6,409 nt of DNA from Campylobacterota bacterium (GTDB lineage: Bacteria > Campylobacterota > Campylobacteria > Campylobacterales > Sulfurovaceae): contig QMKU01000079.1 in NCBI GenBank assembly GCA_003646525.1, positions 1-6,409 on the forward strand. Reading direction: 5' to 3'. Numbering within the stretch: the first letter of the stretch is position 1; every line of letters starts with the position of its first letter. A model generated the notes under the pieces. It was given only the letters and a program-made list of their open reading frames with translations. It had not been told where the DNA came from and ran no database searches. The position numbers and the translations under genes are program-made. Shown in pieces: positions 1 through 5,500 of the stretch.

Positions 1-891
1 ATCCATCATAATTTTGCTTGGTTTCAATCCTCCACTGAGAATAATACCAGCAATATTTGGATGATTTTTTGCATAATATGAGAGCAGGGAAGCGAGAATA
101 ATATCGATACGATCTCCGGGCACGATGACCAAACTGCCGTTGGTGATCCTTGTGAGATAGTTTTCTACACCCATGGCAGCAATTCTTTTCTTCATTATAG
201 GATGTTCTAGTTGCTCGCAGCTACCCATGATCAGCTTTGCATTGAGGGGTTTTATGACTTCGCTGATAATCGGTGTATCTAGCTCAGCAATCTCTGGCAA
301 GACAAAAACATTCTCTTCCTCTCTATCCGCACGATACCTGATCTCATAGACCAATCCTTCAATACAACGGTTGACAAAAGTTGCTAGATGGATACACCCC
401 TCATCCCTGATCGCTTCGGCTGTGATTTGTATCTCGTTGATGATGGTGTCCGCAGGTTTATCTTTGGCATTGAGAACTGCCACAAATGCTGTATCAAGAT
501 TTTGTGCAATTTTTAGATTGATATCAAAGTCGAAGGCAGAGGCAAAAACACTACGAGGATACCCCTCTATCAGTACAAAATCATGGGTATCATAGAGATT
601 ATTGACTTTGCTCATCAGATCTTCGCAGAGTTTATCATCTCTCTCCTCAGCGTATGCTTCCAGATATTGGTTGACTGTAAAACCACAGCACTCCTCATAA
701 GTCATATCAAGTTCAAAATGCCGAAGCATAAAATCAATATCACTTCCACCCTCTTCGATATTGGGGATGATCGGACGAAAAAAGGCGACATTTTTGTAGC
801 GTCCCTTCAACATTTCCATTAAGCCTATAGCGATGATCAGGCTTCCAGCTCGTGATTGAGCAGAGGCGATGTAGATACTTTTTGGATGCAT
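1..891 (-). CDS. pta: Phosphate acetyltransferase (Pta), N-terminal 297 residues, cut by left window edge
   Basis: Pta interconverts acetyl-CoA plus phosphate and acetyl phosphate plus CoA in the cytoplasm, usually paired with acetate kinase. The visible part holds the two N-terminal domains of the long Pta type. A BioD-like P-loop fold opens with IYIASAQSRAGSL (about residues 6-18) and continues to FFRPI. A DRTGG domain follows (about 210-297), with GSLVIVPGDRIDII (GDR at 259-261) and the IAGIILSGGLKPS stretch near the edge. The P-loop lacks the usual Lys, which as I recall is also true of E. coli Pta. The catalytic PTA/PTB domain lies outside the window; long Pta proteins are about 700 residues, so well over half is missing. 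The ATG at 889-891 is preceded by AAAAGG seven to eight bases upstream, and the frame is open to base 1. It is transcribed divergently from ruvA. Family assignment is from sequence recognition. Confidence 0.88.
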   Translation of the reverse strand, partial: MHPKSIYIASAQSRAGSLIIAIGLMEMLKGRYKNVAFFRPIIPNIEEGGSDIDFMLRHFELDMTYEECCGFTVNQYLEAYAEERDDKLCEDLMSKVNNLYDTHDFVLIEGYPRSVFASAFDFDINLKIAQNLDTAFVAVLNAKDKPADTIINEIQITAEAIRDEGCIHLATFVNRCIEGLVYEIRYRADREEENVFVLPEIAELDTPIISEVIKPLNAKLIMGSCEQLEHPIMKKRIAAMGVENYLTRITNGSLVIVPGDRIDIILASLLSYYAKNHPNIAGIILSGGLKPSKIMMD

Positions 892-905
892 AATAGACCT
901 TTTGA

Positions 906-931
906 TAATATGCTAGTATTTTAGCATATTA
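906..931. repeat. Perfect 10-bp inverted repeat over the pta promoter/start region
   Basis: TAATATGCTA (906-915) and TAGCATATTA (922-931) are exact reverse complements separated by 6 bases. The repeat overlaps the predicted pta -10 box and transcription start, which is where a repressor operator would sit. It is AT-rich and has no following T-run on the pta strand, so it does not look like a terminator. It could also fold partly in the mRNA leader. The bound protein, if any, is unknown. Confidence 0.5.
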
Positions 932-958
932 TATTAACAATAAGTTGCAATATGTCAT
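928..958 (-). promoter_or_regulatory. Predicted pta promoter
   Basis: On the minus strand a perfect TATAAT lies at 928-933, about 37 bases upstream of the pta start. The best -35 match is ATGACA (953-958), with a 19-bp spacer that is longer than ideal; weak -35 boxes are common in this bacterial group. The predicted transcription start is around 920, giving a short leader with the AAAAGG ribosome site. Prediction from sequence only. Confidence 0.45.
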
Positions 959-976
959 TTTGACATCTTATTGGAT

Positions 977-1001
977 AGTTTTACAAAACTCTTGCTATAG
1001 T
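977..1001 (+). promoter_or_regulatory. Predicted ruvA promoter (extended -10) with upstream palindrome
   Basis: TGCTATAGT (993-1001) is an extended -10 box (TG-N-TATAGT) ending 21 bases before the ruvA ATG. No convincing -35 lies at normal spacing; TTGACA at 960-965 is 30 bp from the -10, too far to pair with it. AGTTTT-AC-AAAACT (977-990), a 6-bp inverted repeat, lies just upstream of the -10 and could be a regulator site or simply AT-rich promoter sequence. The predicted start is near 1008. Confidence 0.45.
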
Positions 1002-1011
1002 TACATCAAAA

Positions 1012-1016
1012 AAGGA
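1012..1016 (+). promoter_or_regulatory. Ribosome binding site that fixes the ruvA start
   Basis: AAGGA lies six bases before the ATG at 1023. The same frame is open back to an ATG at 945, but that longer start has no comparable ribosome site and would add 26 residues that RuvA proteins do not have. The start at 1023 is therefore preferred. Confidence 0.8.
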
Positions 1017-1022
1017 TTGACA

Positions 1023-1577
1023 ATGATCGTAGGAGTAGAGGGTAGCGTAGAGCGAAAAGATCCAACTTTTATCCATCTCAATGTGCATGGATTGATCTAT
1101 GAAGTATTTGTCTCTATCAATACTTCCAATATGATCAATGATAAAACAGTGAAACTCTTCACTACACATATTATCCGAGAGGATGCACAGTTGCTTTTTG
1201 GTTTCATGCAGATCAATGAGAAGAAGATGTTTGATACACTAATCAAGATCAACGGAGTAGGTCCCAAGGTGGCCTTGGCGATCTGTTCCACTTTTTCTCC
1301 AGATACTTTCGCCAAAGTGATATCGAGTAAAGATGTCACTATGCTCAAGCGTGTCCCAGGTATCGGTCCCAAAAGTGCCGGTCGTATCTTGGTGGAGTTG
1401 GCAGACTTCATCGTCGATAGTGGAGAGGATGTCTCCTCCTCTCCTATGGGCGAAGCACTCTTGGCACTTGAAAGTCTAGGGTTCAAAAAAGAGCATATCC
1501 AAAAAGCACTCAATGGCTGCAATGGCGATACTGCTACTTTGGTAAAAGAGGGGCTTAGAAGGTTGCAAAGGCTTTAA
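1023..1577 (+). CDS. ruvA: Holliday junction branch migration complex subunit RuvA
   Basis: RuvA binds four-way DNA junctions as a tetramer or octamer and loads the RuvB motor for branch migration in recombinational repair. The 184-residue product matches the usual family length. It begins with the typical [11 protein letters not shown]-fold domain (about 1-62), which ends in the family signature [10 protein letters not shown] (52-61). Two helix-hairpin-helix DNA-binding motifs follow, GVGPK (78-82) and GIGPK (113-117). The C-terminal helical domain that contacts RuvB occupies about 140-184, after a Ser-rich linker. The start at 1023 is chosen from the AAGGA site and family alignment. No ruvB or ruvC is in the window. 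A terminator-like hairpin starts 43 bases past the stop, so the gene is probably transcribed alone. Confidence 0.95.
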   Translation: MIVGVEGSVERKDPTFIHLNVHGLIYEVFVSINTSNMINDKTVKLFTTHIIREDAQLLFGFMQINEKKMFDTLIKINGVGPKVALAICSTFSPDTFAKVISSKDVTMLKRVPGIGPKSAGRILVELADFIVDSGEDVSSSPMGEALLALESLGFKKEHIQKALNGCNGDTATLVKEGLRRLQRL

Positions 1578-1615
1578 GGAATACTATGTTAATAATATCA
1601 AAAAATAGATACCCA

Positions 1616-1670
1616 GAGCAGGGACTTTAGTCCCGTTTTTCCTAGTTACGACGGTCTCCATCGTAACGCA
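1616..1670 (+). repeat. Left inverted arm of the element
   Basis: This 55-nt arm contains GGGACT-TT-AGTCCC (1621-1634), a T5 run, then GTTACGA (1645-1651) paired with TCGTAAC (1661-1667). The inner stem would be longer but for an apparent G-to-A change at 1660; the opposite arm keeps the pairing base. It is the reverse complement of 1809-1865 except for four substitutions and a 2-nt gap. Confidence 0.85.
1621..1640 (+). terminator. Probable intrinsic terminator for ruvA, inside the left arm
   Basis: GGGAC-TTTA-GTCCC (1621-1634) is a GC-rich stem with a tetraloop, followed by G and five T residues (1636-1640). It starts 43 bases after the ruvA stop. The stem is only five to six pairs, so strength is uncertain. 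Confidence 0.55.
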
Positions 1671-1726
1671 TATATAATAATGAAGGATGCCGATATTTGT
1701 TTCGATATGCTTCTAGCTTAGTTTCT

Positions 1727-1761
1727 CTCGTTCCCACCATCTTGGTGGGAATGCATACGAG
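1727..1761. repeat. Central REP-like hairpin
   Basis: TTCCCACCA (1731-1739) pairs perfectly with TGGTGGGAA (1743-1751) around a 3-base loop. CTCG (1727-1730) then pairs with CGAG (1758-1761), leaving TGCATA as a one-sided bulge. A GC-rich stem with a small bulge is typical of REP elements recognised by RAYT (Y1) transposases. The motif GTTCCCAC...GTGGGAATGC resembles repeats I recall from many proteobacterial intergenic regions; that similarity is from memory, not a search. Confidence 0.7.
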
Positions 1762-1808
1762 TGATGCAGTAGAAAAGAGTACTCTCTTTTGTTTGGAGTG
1801 TCATAATG

Positions 1809-1865
1809 TGCGTTACGACGGAGATCGTCGTAACGAGGCAAAAAACGGGACTGAAGTCCCTGCTC
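1809..1865 (-). repeat. Right inverted arm of the element
   Basis: This is the better-preserved arm. CGTTACGACG (1811-1820) and CGTCGTAACG (1826-1835) form a perfect 10-bp stem with a 5-base loop, followed by an A6 run and GGGACT-GA-AGTCCC (1847-1860). It is the reverse complement of 1616-1670 with four substitutions and a 2-nt indel, and ends 10 bases from the stop codon of the nosL-like gene. Confidence 0.85.
1840..1860 (-). terminator. Probable intrinsic terminator for the nosL-like gene, inside the right arm
   Basis: Read on the minus strand, GGGAC-TTCA-GTCCC is followed by G and six T residues (the A6 run at 1840-1845). It begins 15 bases after the stop codon of the minus-strand lipoprotein gene. 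It mirrors the terminator in the left arm and uses the same repeat sequence. Confidence 0.6.
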
Positions 1866-1875
1866 CTTTATACCC

Positions 1876-2388
1876 CTATCTCCTCGAAAAATCTTTCATA
1901 GCTGAAGTGTAAGCACCATCTAGGTTTGTTACTTTTCCTCCAAATTTTTTGGCAAAAGCTTCCGCTTCAGATTTTTTGGCAAAAGCATACTTGCTAGTAC
2001 GACTCATTGTGCCAGGTTTGGAGCTTCCTACTACATAAATTGCCTGATGTGCAGAGATAAACTTCAGACTGTTTACATCGATAACTTTTAGGTCTTTGAT
2101 GTCAGTCTTTTTGAGTTCGTTATCGTCTACGACACAATGCAGTGAGCAGTATTGTTTGGTGCCATCTTTGGTCTTGCCTGCATGATTTGTTTTGTAAAAC
2201 TTCTGCAAATGCATACCGCAAATTGGACATGACTCTCTATTTTCTCCTGTTTGTAAAAGCTTTGCTTGTTGAGGAGATACGCTTTGAAACATTGCTTTGC
2301 TACTCTTTGGTGTAGCTGTAGAATTATCGGTACAACCGATGAAGAGAAGTGTAGCAACTAGTGCCGATACCAATGTGATATTTTTCAT
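1876..2388 (-). CDS. NosL-family lipoprotein
   Basis: The 170-residue product starts with a lipoprotein signal peptide: Lys2, a hydrophobic run, and the lipobox LFIGC with acylated Cys19. The mature protein would therefore be membrane-anchored outside the cytoplasmic membrane. The NosL signature follows: CPICGMH (54-60), then YCSLHC (80-85), with a C-terminal alpha/beta part ending in KKFGGKV...DGAYTSAMKDF. NosL proteins bind copper and help mature nitrous oxide reductase; the Met, Cys and His residues here fit metal binding. No nos genes are nearby, so a role in N2O reduction is not shown, and many Campylobacterota carry stand-alone NosL paralogues. AAAAGG (2395-2400) lies six bases before the ATG and supports this start. 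The gene converges with ruvA and diverges from gltB. Confidence 0.82.
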   Translation of the reverse strand: MKNITLVSALVATLLFIGCTDNSTATPKSSKAMFQSVSPQQAKLLQTGENRESCPICGMHLQKFYKTNHAGKTKDGTKQYCSLHCVVDDNELKKTDIKDLKVIDVNSLKFISAHQAIYVVGSSKPGTMSRTSKYAFAKKSEAEAFAKKFGGKVTNLDGAYTSAMKDFSRR

Positions 2389-2409
2389 AAATGACCTTTT
2401 GTAATGGTT

Positions 2410-2415
2410 TTTATA
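2410..2415 (-). promoter_or_regulatory. Possible -10 box for the nosL-like gene
   Basis: TATAAA on the minus strand lies about 22 bases before the start codon, just upstream of the AAAAGG site. No good -35 is present at 16-18 bp spacing, and the area is AT-rich, so other -10 choices exist. Confidence 0.25.
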
Positions 2416-2491
2416 AGTTTAGCAGAGTTTTATTAATGTTGAGAAAGTGATTGTGGTTGTTTCCCTATAACCCATTCATCAAGTTTTTAGA

Positions 2492-2509
2492 TAAACTAGC
2501 AAAAGTTTA
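2492..2509. repeat. Short inverted repeat upstream of gltB
   Basis: TAAACT (2492-2497) and AGTTTA (2504-2509) are exact reverse complements with a 6-base spacer, about 25 bases upstream of the predicted gltB -10. The placement would suit a regulator binding site for a nitrogen-assimilation gene, but a 6-bp AT-rich repeat can easily arise by chance. Confidence 0.25.
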
Positions 2510-2533
2510 CCTTCCGTTATATCTCAAATACCG

Positions 2534-2539
2534 TACAAT
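2534..2539 (+). promoter_or_regulatory. Possible gltB -10 box
   Basis: TACAAT lies 28 bases before the gltB ATG. The -35 region (about 2511-2517) has no strong match. A start near 2546 would give a leader of about 22 bases that includes the weak AAGAAAGAG ribosome site. Confidence 0.35.
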
Positions 2540-2567
2540 TGGCAAATTCAGAAGAAAGAGTTATTAT

Positions 2568-5500
2568 ATGCAACCAGAGTATCTACCTAAAAAAGAGGGT
2601 CTGTATGACCCACAGTTCGAACATGACGCTTGTGGGGTCGGTTTCGTTGCCCACCTAAAGGGACAAAAATCCCATGATATAGTCCAAAAAGGTATCGAAT
2701 TATTGATCAATCTTGAGCATCGTGGGGCAGTTGGTGCTGAGAAGAATTCTGGTGATGGAGCTGGGATATTGACACAGATGCCTGATCGTTTCATGAGAAA
2801 AGAAGCAAAAAAACTTGATATAGACTTGCCAGAATTTGGTAGTTATGGTGTAGGGGTTGTCTTTTTGCCGAAAGACCCTGAGGCTTATGTGGAGTGCAAA
2901 ACGATCGTGGAGCAGTGTATCGCTGAAATGGGTCAGGAGTATCTAGGTTGGAGAAAAGTTCCCGTAGAGAATGAGACAATAGGTGAACGGGTCAAGGCAG
3001 TAGAGCCCCATATTTATCAAGTCTTTGTCAAAAAAGATAAGAATATTGATATGGATGCTTTTGAGCGCAAACTATATGTCATCCGTAAACATACACAAAC
3101 ACTTGTAGGTCAGTCGAATGCCAGAGGTACAGAATATTTTTATATGCCCTCTATGTCTTACAAAACGATCTCTTACAAGGGTCAATTGATTACGGAACAG
3201 CTTCCTCTCTACTTCGATGACCTAAAAGATCCTGATTTTGAGTCGGCTATTGCATTGGTGCATAGCCGATTTTCTACCAATACATTCCCGACATGGCCAT
3301 TGGCTCAGCCTTTTAGATATCTGGCACACAATGGAGAGATCAATACGCTCAGAGGAAACATCAACTGGATGAGGGCTAGAGAATCTATGCTCAAATCTAA
3401 ACTCTTTACTGATGATGAATTAGATAAAATCTACCCCTATCTAATCAATGAATCGGCTGGTTCGGACTCTTCTATATTGGATAATGTAGTTGAGCTCCTC
3501 ACGCTAGCAGGGCGATCACTGCCTCATGTCATGATGATGATGATCCCTGAAGCTTGGAAAGATGAAGAGATGGATGAGCAGAGAAGGGCATTTTATGAGT
3601 ATCATGCTACCTTCATGGAGCCTTGGGACGGTCCTGCTTCAGTGGCTTTTACTGATGGAAAGATCATTGGTGCGACCCTCGATAGAAACGGTTTGCGCCC
3701 TTCACGATACTCTCTGACCAAAGATAATATTTTGGTGATGGCATCAGAGCAGGGTGCACTAGAGTTTCCAGCTGATGAGATTGTTTTGAAGGGTAGATTG
3801 CAACCTGGCAAAATGTTCCTCGCTGATCTCGAAGAGGGTAGAATCATCAGTGATGATGAATTGAAAGCGAAAATTTCGACCGCATATCCCTATGGTGACT
3901 GGGTTGCCAAACAAAAGATTGATCTCGATGACCTTCTCCTGAACCATAAAGTGAAACAGCCCGATCATGCTACGATCTTGGAGAGACAAAAGTGCTATGG
4001 CTACACTCAGGAAGATATGAAGATGATCCTGACACCGATGGCAAATGAAGCATACGAAGCGACAGGCTCGATGGGTAACGATGCATCACTATCGGTACTT
4101 TCTCATAAATCTATCAATCTCTACAGCTATTTTCACCAGCTCTTTGCCCAAGTGACAAATCCTCCAATTGATCCGATCAGAGAAGAGTCCGTGATGTCTT
4201 TGACCGCTTATATCGGACCTCAGGGGAACCTCTTTCAGGAAGTAGATGAGAAGAGAAAGTTTATTAAATTACCCAATCCTATCCTGACAAATGTACAACT
4301 AGAAAAGCTTATAGGAATCAATGAGCTAAACTTCAAAGCCAAAACGATCAAGATACTCTTTGATGCAAATAAACGAGGCGCAATGAAAATAGCACTCGAT
4401 ACTATTATAAATAAAGCTGAACAAGCTGTCAATGATGGATATCAGGTGATCGTGCTCTCAACGAGGGGCATAGGCAAGAATAAGGCGGCCATCCCTACGC
4501 TGTTGGCTACTGCTGCTGTCCATCAGCACTTGGTCAAAAAGGGAATTAGAACCAATTGTGGTCTTGTTGTCGAGAGTGGAGAGGCGAGAGAGATTCACCA
4601 TTTCGCTACCTTGATAGGGTATGGAGCCAACGCGGTCAATCCCTATCTGGCATTTGAAACTATCAAAGATATGCAAAAGCGAAAGATGATCAAGGAAGAG
4701 CTTTCAACCGAGGAGGCGATAGCCAATTACATCACAGCGATCGGTAAGGGGATATTTAAAGTTATGTCCAAGATGGGCATCTCTACTATCAGATCCTATA
4801 CGGGTGCTCAGATCTTCGAGGCAGTCGGACTCAATCAGGAGTTGGTAGATAAGTATTTCACGGGTACCCCTACTAGATTGGGCGGTATCGGAATAGATAT
4901 ACTCGAAGAGGAGACTCTACTGTGCCATAAAATTGCTTATCCGCATGAGATGATCGAAGCCAATGACTTGGGTGTCGGTGGACAGTATGCATATAGACAA
5001 AGAGGAGAAAATCATCTCTTCTCTCCAGAAACTATCTTTTTGCTACAACAATCAAGCAAAACAAACAGCTATGAGACTTACAAGCAATATGCCAAGTTCA
5101 TTAATGAACCAAATGAAGATTATGTCACTCTGAGAAGTCTTTTGGATTTTGATAAGCCCAATCCGATTGATATCGATGAGGTTGAATCAGTGGAGAAGAT
5201 CATCACTCGCTTTGCAACTGGTGCGATGAGCTACGGCTCTATATCTGAAGAGGCACACACTACCCTAGCTATCGCGATGAACTCTATCGGAGCGAAAAGT
5301 AACACAGGGGAGGGTGGCGAAAATGCGGAGAGGTTTGGAACGGACAAAAACTCCAAGATCAAGCAGGTCGCATCGGGACGATTTGGTGTCACTGCAAATT
5401 ATCTAGTGAACTCCAAAGAGATACAGATCAAGATGGCTCAGGGTGCGAAACCTGGTGAAGGGGGTCAGCTTCCTGGACACAAAGTCGATGAGATCATCGG

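Larger units (their letters stand above)
1616..1865. mobile_element. 250-bp nested-palindrome, non-autonomous REP/MITE-like element
   Basis: The segment is bounded by long inverted arms (1616-1670 and 1809-1865) that match apart from four substitutions and a 2-nt indel. Within each arm are two smaller palindromes: GGGACT/AGTCCC at the outer end and a GTTACGACG-type stem inside it. Between the arms (1671-1808) lie a third, unrelated hairpin (1727-1761), a short AAAAGAG/CTCTTTT inverted repeat (1773-1790) and a CGATAT direct repeat (1691-1696, 1703-1708). No transposase or credible protein is encoded, so movement would need an enzyme supplied in trans. No clear target-site duplication is visible; GATACCC (1609-1614 region) and TATACCCC (1869-1876) are similar but do not abut the ends. 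The central hairpin resembles widespread proteobacterial intergenic REP sequences as I recall them, which suggests RAYT/IS200-like mobilisation. That link is inference. Confidence 0.72.

Noticed and set aside
371..822. Two plus-strand open frames opposite pta
   Set aside because: They are antisense to a recognisable pta reading frame, with no family resemblance.
960..965. TTGACA as the ruvA -35 box
   Set aside because: It is 30 bp from the extended -10, too far for a sigma-70-type promoter.
945..1022. Longer ruvA start at 945 adding 26 residues
   Set aside because: It lacks a ribosome binding site and precedes the family-typical MIVGVEGS start; the ATG at 1023 has AAGGA six bases upstream.
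1097..1522. 141-codon minus-strand open frame opposite ruvA
   Set aside because: It is antisense to a clear RuvA and shows no domain; a shadow of the real gene.
1645..1835. CRISPR-like repeats (GTTACGACG units)
   Set aside because: There are only two copies, in inverted orientation, with no regular spacers; they are stems within the inverted arms.
1609..1876. GATACCC / TATACCCC as a target-site duplication
   Set aside because: The matches are imperfect and do not directly abut the ends of the inverted arms at 1616 and 1865.
1697..1912. Open frame of 71 codons on the plus strand
   Set aside because: It runs through the central hairpin and right arm of the repeat element and into the 3' end of the minus-strand lipoprotein gene; it has no ribosome site and its residues simply reflect repeat sequence.
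3531..3542. ATG x4 repeat in gltB as a phase-variable microsatellite
   Set aside because: It is a trinucleotide run that cannot shift frame, and it encodes the Met-rich stretch before IPEAW that GltB proteins commonly have.
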